This document shows, piece after piece, positions 25,986 through 34,710 of a stretch of DNA of 64,000 bases. Source of the stretch: Paenibacillus_V sp046244365 (GTDB lineage: Bacteria; Bacillota; Bacilli; Paenibacillales; NBRC-103111). The stretch's first letter is position 1. Every line of letters starts with the position of its first letter. The notes under the pieces were generated by a model. That model made no database searches. It was given only the letters and a program-made list of their open reading frames with translations, and was not told the DNA's origin. The stretch lies in the NCBI RefSeq assembly GCF_046244365.1, contig NZ_CP176395.1, positions 124,001 through 188,000 of the forward strand, in the 5' to 3' direction. The translations under genes were made by a program, and so were the position numbers.

Positions 25986-26012
25986 AGAGAAGAGATAGAC
26001 AATGGGGGCACG

Positions 26013-26093
26013 TCCTAAAGCGTTTTCTACGGAAAACGCGCTTCGTAAGAATATCCAAAGCGTTTCTTGAAGGGAACGCGCTACGAAAGCTAA
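26013..26093. repeat. Tandem 41/40-bp imperfect duplication carrying two hairpins
   Basis: Unit 1 (26013-26053) and unit 2 (26054-26093) share AAAGCGTTT, AACGCGCT and ACGAAAG/TCGTAAG blocks. Each unit folds on itself (CGTTTTC/GGAAAACG in unit 1; GCGTTTC/GGGAACGC in unit 2). They fill the ftsX-M23 gap just before the Shine-Dalgarno TTAGGAGG. Confidence 0.6.
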
Positions 26094-26112
26094 TCCTTAG
26101 GAGGTTCCAATT

Positions 26113-27321
26113 TTGAATAAACGTGTACTGTCGCTGCTTGTTGGGGTTACCCTGCTCGGTGCGGCGCTGGCGCCGGTAATCGGTCATGCGGACAGGCTGC
26201 AGGACCTGTCGAACGAGCTGAAGGCGATCGAGAAGAAAACGGCCGAGGCCAAAAAGAAAATTCAAGAGGCGGAGCGCGCCGCCGAAAGTCTCAAGACGCA
26301 GAAGGCGCAGGAAACCAAAAACCTCGACCAGGTTCGCAAGGAGATCGAGGATCATGGCGCGAAGCTGAATGAAATCAAGATGCAGAAGATGACGGCCATA
26401 GAGGATCTCGACAAGACGGCGGTAGAGCTTCAGCAAGCGGATGAGCGGGTGGCGGAGCGGGATAAAATGCTCAAATCGCGCGTTCGTCTCATGTACATGA
26501 ACGGATCGGTGTCCTATTTGGACGTCGTGTTTAGCGCTACAAGCTTTGCGGACTTCTTGGACCGCTTCTATGCTTTGCAGAACGTTGTGGGTCAAGATAA
26601 AACGATTCTCGATGCGAACAAAGCCGACCGGAAAATCATCGCCGCGAAAGAAGAGCAGCAGAAGGTCCAGCTGGCCCAAGTGACTGCGCTTGAAGCGGAG
26701 GAAGAAGCGGTCAAGCAGAAGCTGCTGACGCAGGAGAAGCAGAAGCAGGTCATGATCGCTTCTCTGGCGAAGCAGGAGCAGGCTGCCGAGGATATTAGCG
26801 AGGAGCAGGAAAAGGCGGTCATCGAGCTTGCCGCCCGCCAGCAGAAAATCAACGACGAGAAGCGCAAGGAGCAAGAGAAGCTTAACAAAAAACCGGCGAC
26901 TTCGGCTCCCAAATATACCGGAGGCAAGCTGGGCTGGCCGATTCAGGGCGGCGGCGGCACCATTTCAGACAACTTCGGCTACCGGATCGACCCGATCAAA
27001 AAGATCCGCAAGCTCCACAAAGGCATCGATATCGCCTCTCCTAGAGGGACGTCGATTATTGCCGCCGAAGAAGGCGACGTGCTCATTGCGGGCTGGACGT
27101 CGGGATACGGCAACACGGTCGTGCTCAATCACGGAAACGGCATGTGGACGTGGTACGGGCATATCCGGGAAGACGGCATTTTCGTAAAAGAAGGCGATCA
27201 CGTCAAGCGCGGGCAGAAAATTGCCGAAGTCGGCTCAACGGGGGATTCGACCGGCAACCACCTTCATTTCGAGGTCCGGATGAATCAGGAAGCGACCGAC
27301 CCGATGCCTTATTTGAAATAA
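26113..27321 (+). CDS. EnvC-like murein hydrolase activator / M23 metallopeptidase
   Basis: A 402-residue secreted protein. The signal peptide covers about residues 1-25. A long coiled coil (about 25-255, rich in E/K/Q) follows, then a lysine/proline linker and a C-terminal LytM/M23 domain (about 275-402) with HKGIDIASPRGTS and HLHFEVR. Both H-containing motifs are retained, so it may be an active endopeptidase and not only an activator. It lies directly after ftsEX, as expected of the FtsX partner. TTG 26113 follows TTAGGAGG. Confidence 0.9.
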   Translation: MNKRVLSLLVGVTLLGAALAPVIGHADRLQDLSNELKAIEKKTAEAKKKIQEAERAAESLKTQKAQETKNLDQVRKEIEDHGAKLNEIKMQKMTAIEDLDKTAVELQQADERVAERDKMLKSRVRLMYMNGSVSYLDVVFSATSFADFLDRFYALQNVVGQDKTILDANKADRKIIAAKEEQQKVQLAQVTALEAEEEAVKQKLLTQEKQKQVMIASLAKQEQAAEDISEEQEKAVIELAARQQKINDEKRKEQEKLNKKPATSAPKYTGGKLGWPIQGGGGTISDNFGYRIDPIKKIRKLHKGIDIASPRGTSIIAAEEGDVLIAGWTSGYGNTVVLNHGNGMWTWYGHIREDGIFVKEGDHVKRGQKIAEVGSTGDSTGNHLHFEVRMNQEATDPMPYLK

Positions 27322-27403
27322 TTCGGCATTTCGACAATAATAAACCATACGGGCTTGTCATATACTATTGCGTGGGCAAGCCGGTAAAGGTGGTGGAAGC
27401 GTT

Positions 27404-28885
27404 TTGACGTTTAAAGGACGAACGGTACTCGCATTTATTTTGCTTTCGATGTTCGCAAGCTGTATTTTGACGCTGACGATCGTGCAATCGCCAGTGTTCT
27501 CTCAGGAAAGCCAGGGGAATGCAGGGAAGTCGTCAGGCTCATCCGGGACGAAAGCGGCCGCCAACTTGACGGATGCCGATGTGAAGAAGCTTTCCAAGAC
27601 GTTTGAGCTGATTCAGAAAAATTACGTATCCGAGGTCGAGCACGAGAAAGTGGTGAACGGCGCGATCAACGGGATGCTGGCCGTGCTGGACGATCCGTAT
27701 ACGACGTATATGGATCAGAAGGAAGCGAAGCAATTCGACGAATCGATATCCTCTTCCTTCGAGGGAGTCGGCGCCGAGGTGTCGATGGAAGACAACAGGG
27801 TGACGATCATGTCGCCGATCAAGGGATCGCCGGCCGAGAAAGCGGGCTTGCGGACGGGAGACGTTATCGTGACCGTCAACGGCGAGAAGCTGGACGGACT
27901 TACCCTTAATCAGGCGGTTATGAAAATCCGCGGACAGAAGGGTACCCAAGCGAAGCTCGGCATTGTGCGAGGCGGAGCGACGGAGCCGATCGAGGTCATC
28001 GTCGTGCGTGACGCGATATCCGTGGAAACCGTTTATGCGGAAATGATGAACGGCGGCATCGGCAAAATCGAAATCCGGCAGTTCTCGGTCAATACGGGCA
28101 CACGGTTTAAAGAAGAGCTTGCCAAGCTGGAAAACCAAGGGATGAAGGGGCTTTTGATCGATGTACGGAACGATCCGGGCGGTTTGCTCGACGTCGTGCT
28201 CGATATCGTTCAGCCTTTTGTCGAGAAAGGCAAGCCGCTTATTCAAGTGGAAAATAAAATCGGCCAGAAGGATACGAAGTTGTCCGAGAACCCGAATCCG
28301 CCGAAGAAGTATCCGGTAGCCGTCCTTATTAATAACGGCAGCGCCAGCGCTTCGGAGATTTTGGCCGGTGTGTTCAAAGAAGCGGTCCCGGGCAGCAAAA
28401 TTATCGGCGAAACTTCGTACGGGAAGGGAACCGTGCAGGTGACGTTCTCTCAAGAGATGGGCGACGGCAGCAATATCAAGATGACCGTCTACAAATGGCT
28501 GACGCCGAACGGCAACTGGATCAACAAGAAGGGCGTCGAGCCGGATATGAAGGTCGAGCAGCCTGCCGTGTACAAAGTGGTGCCTTTTACGAGAAAGGCG
28601 ACATTGAAATTCGATATGACCGGGGAAGATATCAAGACGCTTCAGACGATGCTGGCGGCGCTCGACTTTCCGGCGGATCGGACGGACGGCTACTTTAGCG
28701 ACAAGACGGTACGGGCGGTCAAATCGTTCCAGCAGAAATACGGCCTTGCCGTAAACGGCGAAGTGGATGAGAAGACGATGGACAGACTGGAACGGGAAAC
28801 GCTGAACTTCATCAAGGAAGGCAAACATGACCTGCAGCTGAGCGCAGCCGTGAAATACATGCAGGATAAGCTGGCCGGCAAATAG
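27404..28885 (+). CDS. ctpB: C-terminal processing peptidase (S41, CtpB-like) with PDZ and peptidoglycan-binding domains
   Basis: A secreted serine protease of 493 residues. An N-terminal membrane/signal segment is followed by a PDZ domain (EGVGAEVSMEDNRVTIMSPIKGSPAEKAG), the S41 catalytic core and a C-terminal PG_binding_1 domain (LQTMLAALDFPADRTDGYFSDKTVRAVKSF). The catalytic Ser lies in GSASASE (residues 312-318) and the Lys is Lys341 in SYGKGTVQ. TTG 27404 was chosen since AAAGGTGG lies just upstream. The B. subtilis homologue processes sporulation signalling proteins; the exact ortholog role is inferred from synteny. Confidence 0.92.
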   Translation: MTFKGRTVLAFILLSMFASCILTLTIVQSPVFSQESQGNAGKSSGSSGTKAAANLTDADVKKLSKTFELIQKNYVSEVEHEKVVNGAINGMLAVLDDPYTTYMDQKEAKQFDESISSSFEGVGAEVSMEDNRVTIMSPIKGSPAEKAGLRTGDVIVTVNGEKLDGLTLNQAVMKIRGQKGTQAKLGIVRGGATEPIEVIVVRDAISVETVYAEMMNGGIGKIEIRQFSVNTGTRFKEELAKLENQGMKGLLIDVRNDPGGLLDVVLDIVQPFVEKGKPLIQVENKIGQKDTKLSENPNPPKKYPVAVLINNGSASASEILAGVFKEAVPGSKIIGETSYGKGTVQVTFSQEMGDGSNIKMTVYKWLTPNGNWINKKGVEPDMKVEQPAVYKVVPFTRKATLKFDMTGEDIKTLQTMLAALDFPADRTDGYFSDKTVRAVKSFQQKYGLAVNGEVDEKTMDRLERETLNFIKEGKHDLQLSAAVKYMQDKLAGK

Positions 28886-28984
28886 CAAGGGATTTATATC
28901 CGCGGCGTTTGGAACAAAAAGTAAGGATAACGCTGGAAAGCCGGTTTTCCCGGCAGGAGATCGCGCTAAACGCGTCGAATTACA

Positions 28985-29023
28985 AGAAGAGGGCTATCGA
29001 AGTCGAGGCCTTCTTCTTTTTTG
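28985..29023 (+). terminator. Intrinsic terminator after the ctpB-like gene
   Basis: AGAAGAGGGC (28985-28994) pairs with GCCTTCTTCT (29008-29017), one G-U pair, then a T-run. The rest of 28886-29173 holds only a TTGTTT-GT-AAACAA inverted repeat (29021-29034) of unknown role. Confidence 0.82.
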
Positions 29024-29173
29024 TTTGTAAACAAAGGAACGTATATCGTCGGCTGGCTGTTCCATTTCCCGGTAACGAAGACGGCTCGATCGTTTGTAGC
29101 GGAACGAATCTGCTCGAATGGGGAAGAACGGCAATCCTTGTGGTCAAATCCGGATAGGTGAGGAGCAGGACGA

Positions 29174-30460
29174 ATGGATATAAGCTTGGATTGGCTTTGG
29201 CGGCTGGGCGAGGCGCTGCTTCAGCTGCTCTTGAACCCTCTGTACTATGTCGGCCTGCTGCTGATATTGCTTCAATACCGCAGGCAGATGGCGCTAGAGC
29301 GGAAATTGTTTCACGTGCGGCTTCATTCCATGGCCGGAGAGACGCTGCGCGCCGTGCTGTCGGGATGGCTGGCCGGTCTGGCCGCTTCCCTCGTTATGGC
29401 CGTAATCGGAGCGAGGCTGCAGCCGGAGACGGTACTGCTGCTTTGGGGCCTAACCGCTCTGTTTATGCTCGTGCGCGCGCGTCTTGTTTGTTTGGCGTAT
29501 GCGGTTGGAGCGCTCGGCTTGCTTCAGACGTTGTACGATATGATTCCCTCGCTGGGCGGCATAGAGGGCGCGGGATGGCTGACAACGGCAATCGTCGAAG
29601 CGGACATGCCTTCCCTGCTTGCGCTCGTGGCCGTCTTGCATCTGATGGAAGGTCTGCTCGTGCGTTGGCAAGGACAACGGTTGTCCAGCCCGCTCTTCTT
29701 CGAGGGCAAGCGGGGCAGGCTGATCGGCGGCTACCATCTGCACGGCTTTTGGCCGGTACCGCTCTTCCTGCTCATTCCTTCGCCGGAGGGGCTGACGCTG
29801 CCGTGGACGCCATTCTTTTACGGCGATGCGGCTGCAGCGGGCTGGACAATTATGGCGATGCCTGCGTTAATCGGTTTTACGGAACGTACCGTCGCGTTCC
29901 TGCCTCATCATAAAACGGAGCGAACGAGCGGCCGGCTGTACGTGTACGGCGTCATCCTCTTAGCGCTTGCGATAGCGAGCCAATATGTGCCTCTGCTTGT
30001 GCCGGTCGCCGCGTTACTCGGTATCGTGCTGCATGAAGCGCTGCTATGGGTGAGCAGACGGGAGGAATCCAACCGCAGGCCGCTGTTCGTGCACGAACGG
30101 AACGGACTGAAAATTTTGGCCGTCCTCCCGGATAGTCCTGCTGCGGCGATGGGGCTTGAACCGGGCGAAACGATTTATAAGGTAAACGGCGAGAAGGTGC
30201 AGACGAAGGAGCAGCTGCATCAAGCGATGCGCTTGAGTTCGGCGTTCTGCCGGCTTGAGGTGGTCAACGGAGCGGGGCAGAACAAGTTTGTCAGCCGCGC
30301 TCTGTACGCCGGAGATCATCACCAGCTCGGGCTCATTCTGTGCCCGGATGCCGACGCCAGGTATTTCGTCAGTGAGAAGCAGCGGGAGCTGACGGTCGCC
30401 GCATTCTTTCTTTCACGCTGGAAAGGGCTTCGTAAAAACGATCAGTCCGAGACGTTGTAG
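29174..30460 (+). CDS. minJ: MinJ-like PDZ-domain membrane protein (division topology)
   Basis: A 428-residue polytopic membrane protein. About six to eight hydrophobic segments span residues 10-300, and a C-terminal cytoplasmic PDZ domain (about 310-390, ILAVLPDSPAAAMGLEPGETIYKVNGEKV) follows. Architecture, length and position between ctpB and uvrB match Bacillus MinJ (YvjD), which bridges DivIVA and MinD. Sequence conservation in the membrane part is low, so synteny carries weight. Confidence 0.8.
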   Translation: MDISLDWLWRLGEALLQLLLNPLYYVGLLLILLQYRRQMALERKLFHVRLHSMAGETLRAVLSGWLAGLAASLVMAVIGARLQPETVLLLWGLTALFMLVRARLVCLAYAVGALGLLQTLYDMIPSLGGIEGAGWLTTAIVEADMPSLLALVAVLHLMEGLLVRWQGQRLSSPLFFEGKRGRLIGGYHLHGFWPVPLFLLIPSPEGLTLPWTPFFYGDAAAAGWTIMAMPALIGFTERTVAFLPHHKTERTSGRLYVYGVILLALAIASQYVPLLVPVAALLGIVLHEALLWVSRREESNRRPLFVHERNGLKILAVLPDSPAAAMGLEPGETIYKVNGEKVQTKEQLHQAMRLSSAFCRLEVVNGAGQNKFVSRALYAGDHHQLGLILCPDADARYFVSEKQRELTVAAFFLSRWKGLRKNDQSETL

Positions 30461-30476
30461 CGCGTACCCGTAAATA

Positions 30477-30512
30477 AAGCCCCATGATTGCCTTCCGGCG
30501 GTCATGGGGCTT
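30477..30512. terminator. Bidirectional terminator between minJ and motB
   Basis: AAGCCCCATGA (30477-30487) pairs perfectly with TCATGGGGCTT (30502-30512) between convergent genes. T-tracts are short and interrupted on both sides. Confidence 0.8.
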
Positions 30513-30516
30513 GCTG

Positions 30517-31302
30517 TTATGGATTTTCGCGCAGCACGATAATTTCGACGCGGCGGTTTTTTTGCCGGTTCTCGGCGGTATCGTTAGGAGCCACCGGTTT
30601 CGTATCCGCGTAAGCGGCGGAGATGAACATGTCGGCAGGCAGCTTGGACTTGTCCGTAAAATACCGGGAAACGGATGCCGACCGTTCGAAGGACAAGCCT
30701 AGATTATCCTTGAACGCGGAGCCGGTGGCCAGCGGCAGGTTGTCGGTATGTCCCTCAATGCTGATCTTGGCCTTCAGCGTCTGGAACAGGCTCGACAGCT
30801 TGTCGAGGACCGGAAAGGCGCCTTGCTTCAAGTCCGCTTTACCCAGATCGAACAGAAACAAATCATTCAGCGTTACGGCGACGCCCCGCTGCGTATCTGC
30901 AACGAAAACTTGGTTCTGCAGCTGGTTTTCGGTGACGTACTGATTGATTTTTTGCAGCAAGTCCTGGAGTTCCTTTTCCTTCTTCTCGCGTTCCTCGCGC
31001 ATTTTCTTCTGCGCTTCGGTTTCCTCCGTCGTATCGCTCTTCCGAGGTTCCTCGCCGTCGGTACCCCGGCCGATGTCGGTGCTTCCGATAAAGCCGGAAC
31101 CGCTCGGCACCATGGTATCGGATTTTTTGAATTGATAATGGAGCGTCTGGGCTAGAATATCGAATTTCGATTTATCCACTTTGCTCATGGCATACATAAT
31201 GACGAAAAAGATAAGCAGAAGCGTAATCAAATCGGCATAGGTGATCAGCCAGCGTTCATGGTTTTCGTGTTCCTGGTGCTTGCCCTTATTTCTCCTCGCC
31301 AT
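30517..31302 (-). CDS. motB: Flagellar motor stator protein MotB
   Basis: A 261-residue protein with one membrane segment carrying the proton-binding Asp24 (WLITYADLITLLLIFF), a linker, and the C-terminal OmpA-like peptidoglycan-binding domain (ISIEGHTDNLPLATG). ATG 31302 overlaps motA's end by 17 nt and has AGGTGGAG upstream. It anchors the stator to the cell wall. Confidence 0.95.
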   Translation of the reverse strand: MARRNKGKHQEHENHERWLITYADLITLLLIFFVIMYAMSKVDKSKFDILAQTLHYQFKKSDTMVPSGSGFIGSTDIGRGTDGEEPRKSDTTEETEAQKKMREEREKKEKELQDLLQKINQYVTENQLQNQVFVADTQRGVAVTLNDLFLFDLGKADLKQGAFPVLDKLSSLFQTLKAKISIEGHTDNLPLATGSAFKDNLGLSFERSASVSRYFTDKSKLPADMFISAAYADTKPVAPNDTAENRQKNRRVEIIVLRENP

Positions 31303-32083
31303 TGTCTCCACCTGCTTCCGGAGCTTTATTCCTCGTCTTGTCCTGATGGAGGAAGGAGGTAAGCTTTTTCTTGATCAGCTGCGGGTTCTCGCCTGCTTGC
31401 AGCGCCAAAATGCCTTCCAGCATCAGTTCCATTTCGGATATTTGTTCTTTGCTGCGGATTTTGATTTTGTTCGAGATCGGCAAATAAAGGACGTTGGCGC
31501 TGCTGACGCCGTATAACGTGGCCGTAAACGCGACCGCGATCGCAGGACCCAGCGCGTCCGGATCGGCTAAGTTGCCGAGAACGTGGATGAGGCCCATTAC
31601 GGTACCGATAATCCCCATGGTCGGTGCAAAAGCGCCGGCCGCTTCGAATACTTTGGCATAGCCTTCATGATGGTGTTCGAGCGCATCCATTTCCAACTCC
31701 AGAATTTGACGGGTCAGCTCCGGATCAGTTCCGTCGACGACCATCATCAGCCCTTCCTTCAGAAAAGCGTTCGGGTGCTCCTGCGCCCGTTGTTCCAGGG
31801 CAAGAACGCCTTCGCGTCTGGCAATCGTAGCCATGTCGACGATTTCGTCGATGATGGCGTTCGGGTTACGCTTCGATTCCTTGAATGCCATGGAGAACGC
31901 CTTGGGAAGCTCCTTCAGTCGAGACATCGGGAAGGAAACGGCTATTGCGCCGAAGGTTCCGCCGAATACGATAAGCATTGCGCTGGGGATGAACAGGGCG
32001 CTCAGATGGCCGCCGTCCCACATATACCCGCCGATCAGCGCGGCAAGCCCTAAAATGATACCTAATAATGTTGTAATATCCAC
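31286..32083 (-). CDS. motA: Flagellar motor stator protein MotA
   Basis: A 265-residue protein with four membrane segments (about 3-24, 33-53, 145-170, 180-200) and the large cytoplasmic loop that contacts FliG. The conserved GTVMGLIHVLGNLADPDALGPAIAVAF is typical of MotA. GTG 32083 follows AGAGGTGA. motAB sits between minJ and uvrB, a position I do not know from Bacillus. Confidence 0.95.
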   Translation of the reverse strand: MDITTLLGIILGLAALIGGYMWDGGHLSALFIPSAMLIVFGGTFGAIAVSFPMSRLKELPKAFSMAFKESKRNPNAIIDEIVDMATIARREGVLALEQRAQEHPNAFLKEGLMMVVDGTDPELTRQILELEMDALEHHHEGYAKVFEAAGAFAPTMGIIGTVMGLIHVLGNLADPDALGPAIAVAFTATLYGVSSANVLYLPISNKIKIRSKEQISEMELMLEGILALQAGENPQLIKKKLTSFLHQDKTRNKAPEAGGDNGEEK

Positions 32084-32146
32084 GTCGTCACCTCTGATTT
32101 ATCTTAGAAATAATCGCCTCTGGAGAAGAAAGGAAGTTGTCTCCGT

Positions 32147-32175
32147 TTGCAAGAATGAAGGAAAAGCGGTATAAT
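32147..32175 (+). promoter_or_regulatory. sigma-A promoter upstream of uvrB
   Basis: TTGCAA (32147-32152), a 17-nt spacer and TATAAT (32170-32175) point rightward. It would give a leader of about 475 nt before uvrB. A second TATAAT at 32619-32624 lies nearer uvrB but lacks a good -35. Confidence 0.65.
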
Positions 32176-32356
32176 GAAACGGGAACAAACATTCCTATAT
32201 GATGTTATTTACTGGGATTTGATACGGCTTGGCAGCCTCTTGCCGATTCGATAGATAGCGGCTTGCGGCAACGCATTTTCCAGTCGCGCTCCTGCCGCCG
32301 TTTTCATATAACTTTATATCGGAACGTGCGCTGGGAAAGTTTAGAGTGTTTCCGTG

Positions 32357-32370
32357 CGAACGATTGTTTG
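32357..32370 (+). promoter_or_regulatory. Candidate LexA (SOS) box upstream of uvrB
   Basis: CGAAC-GATT-GTTTG resembles the Bacillus LexA site CGAAC-N4-GTTCG with one mismatch in the half-sites, inside the longer dyad TGCGAAC/GTTTGCA. uvrBA is SOS-controlled in Bacillus. The 290-nt distance to uvrB and the lack of an adjacent -10 weaken the call. The remaining 32176-32656 has no recognised gene. Confidence 0.4.
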
Positions 32371-32656
32371 CACTCGAGGGGCGGCAGCCTCCCTGTAGGG
32401 CAAAAGCGCATAAATATATGGCCCGCGGCGTATGTGGGAAGGCTTGGAAGCGAACAATGATGGTCATACCGGATAAAGGCCCGAGGATCGAATCGGCGCT
32501 CTTGTTCTGCAGCCTTGTTCGATGCATAAGCCTTCCTCAGCGAGGATTCGGCGGAATCGTCCGCCACACCCTAAGTTGATTTCTGAAACAACGTTTAGGC
32601 GTTTCTATTACGGTTTACTATAATAATAACTTTACTAATAAACGGGTGGGGGATGC

Positions 32657-34654
32657 ATGAGCGATATTGTGCTAAGCAGCAAAAAGTTTGAGCTGGTATC
32701 CGAATTTGCACCGCAGGGCGATCAGCCGAAGGCGATTCAGGATCTTGTCGACGGGGTGCAGAAAGGCAGCATACACCAAACGCTGCTCGGAGCGACCGGC
32801 ACAGGGAAAACGTACACGATCGCAAATGTCATCGCACAATTGAACCGGCCGACTCTGGTCATGGCGCACAACAAAACGCTGGCCGCTCAACTGCACAGCG
32901 AATTCAAAGAATTTTTTCCGAACAATGCCGTCGAATACTTCGTCAGTTACTACGATTACTTCCAGCCGGAAGCTTACATCCCATCCACCGACACCTACAT
33001 CGAGAAAGATTCCAGCATCAATGATGAGATCGACAAGCTGCGCCACTCGGCGACAAGCTCGCTTTTCGAGCGCCGTGACGTCATCATCGTGGCGAGCGTT
33101 TCATGCATTTACGGCCTCGGTTCTCCTAAAGAGTACGGCGAGCTCGTTCTGTCGCTGCGCGTCGGCATGGAGCGGTCGCGAAATGAGCTTTTGCACCGTC
33201 TCGTCGATATCCAATACCAGCGGAATGACATCAGCTTCACAAGGGGCACCTTCCGCGTGAGGGGCGACGTAGTCGAAATATTCCCCGCATCGGGGAACGA
33301 GCATGCCATTCGCGTCGAGCTGTTCGGAGACGAGATCGAACGCATCACTGAAATCAACGTGCTGACGGGCGAAATCATCGGGGAGCGCGAACATGTGGCG
33401 ATATTTCCGGCTTCTCACTTCGTAACGCGAGAGGATACGATGAAACGGGCGATCGTCAATATTGAGCGGGAGCTTGAAGAACGTCTTGCCGAACTTCGCG
33501 AGGCGAATAAGCTTCTCGAGGCGCAGCGGCTGGAGCAGCGCACCCGTTACGACATCGAAATGATGCTGGAGATGGGCTTCTGTTCGGGCATCGAGAACTA
33601 TTCGGGACCGTTAACGTTCCGCGAACGCGGAGCAACGCCGTATACGCTGCTTGATTTTTTCCCTGACGATATGCTGTTCGTCGTCGACGAGTCGCATGTG
33701 TCGCTTCCTCAAGTCCGAGCCATGTATAAGGGCGACCGGGCACGCAAGGAAATGCTCGTCGAACATGGTTTCCGCCTGCCGTCGGCGCTAGACAACCGTC
33801 CTCTGCGATTCGAGGAATTCGAAGAGAAGATGACCCAAGCGATTTACGTATCTGCAACGCCGGGGCCCTATGAGCTCGAACACTGCCCGAGCATGGTGGA
33901 GCAAATTATTCGTCCGACCGGTTTGCTCGATCCGATTATCGAGGTGCGTCCGTCGAAGGGGCAAATCGACGATATGCTCAGCGAGATCAACGATCGTATC
34001 GCGAAGGACGAAAGGGTTCTGGTTACCACGCTGACCAAGAAGATGGCCGAGGATTTAACCGATTATTTGAAGGAAGTCGGCATCAAAGTGCGTTATCTTC
34101 ACTCCGACATAAAGACGCTTGAACGGCTGCAAATATTACGCGATTTGCGGTTGGGCACCTTTCATGTGCTTGTCGGGATCAACCTTCTCCGGGAAGGGCT
34201 CGACTTGCCGGAGGTATCGCTCGTGGCGATTTTGGATGCGGATAAGGAAGGCTTCTTGCGGGCGGAGCGCTCGCTGATCCAGACGATCGGCCGCGCGGCG
34301 CGGAATGCGGACGGGCGCGTCATTATGTACGCCGACAAAATAACCGACTCGATGGACAAGGCGATTACCGAAACGCGCCGGCGTCGTGCGATCCAGGAAG
34401 CTCACAACGAGCAGCTTGGCATTACGCCGATGACGATTAAGAAGAAGGTGCGCGACGTCATCGAAGCGACCAAGGTAGCCGAACAGAAGGCCGATTACTT
34501 GACCGATATCAAGCAGGGCAAGATGTCGAAGAAAGACAGGACCTCGCTGATCGAGCGTCTGCAGGTGGAGATGAAGGAAGCGGCCAAAAGTTTGCAGTTC
34601 GAGCGCGCCGCCGAGCTTCGTGACGCGATTATGGAGTTGAAAGCGCAGGAATAA
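32657..34654 (+). CDS. uvrB: Excinuclease ABC subunit B
   Basis: DNA-damage-verifying helicase of nucleotide excision repair. Walker A GATGTGKT near residue 45, the beta-hairpin region YYDYFQPEAYIPSTDTYIEKD, helicase motifs VDESHVSLPQ and TIGRAARNADG, and the C-terminal UVR domain (LQVEMKEAAKSLQFERAAELRD) are present. Length 665 residues. uvrA follows after 56 nt. Confidence 0.99.
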   Translation: MSDIVLSSKKFELVSEFAPQGDQPKAIQDLVDGVQKGSIHQTLLGATGTGKTYTIANVIAQLNRPTLVMAHNKTLAAQLHSEFKEFFPNNAVEYFVSYYDYFQPEAYIPSTDTYIEKDSSINDEIDKLRHSATSSLFERRDVIIVASVSCIYGLGSPKEYGELVLSLRVGMERSRNELLHRLVDIQYQRNDISFTRGTFRVRGDVVEIFPASGNEHAIRVELFGDEIERITEINVLTGEIIGEREHVAIFPASHFVTREDTMKRAIVNIERELEERLAELREANKLLEAQRLEQRTRYDIEMMLEMGFCSGIENYSGPLTFRERGATPYTLLDFFPDDMLFVVDESHVSLPQVRAMYKGDRARKEMLVEHGFRLPSALDNRPLRFEEFEEKMTQAIYVSATPGPYELEHCPSMVEQIIRPTGLLDPIIEVRPSKGQIDDMLSEINDRIAKDERVLVTTLTKKMAEDLTDYLKEVGIKVRYLHSDIKTLERLQILRDLRLGTFHVLVGINLLREGLDLPEVSLVAILDADKEGFLRAERSLIQTIGRAARNADGRVIMYADKITDSMDKAITETRRRRAIQEAHNEQLGITPMTIKKKVRDVIEATKVAEQKADYLTDIKQGKMSKKDRTSLIERLQVEMKEAAKSLQFERAAELRDAIMELKAQE

Positions 34655-34710
34655 CCGGCGCCTAACATAAGATTCGAATGTGGGAAGACCGAAAGGATGG
34701 GGAAACGCAA

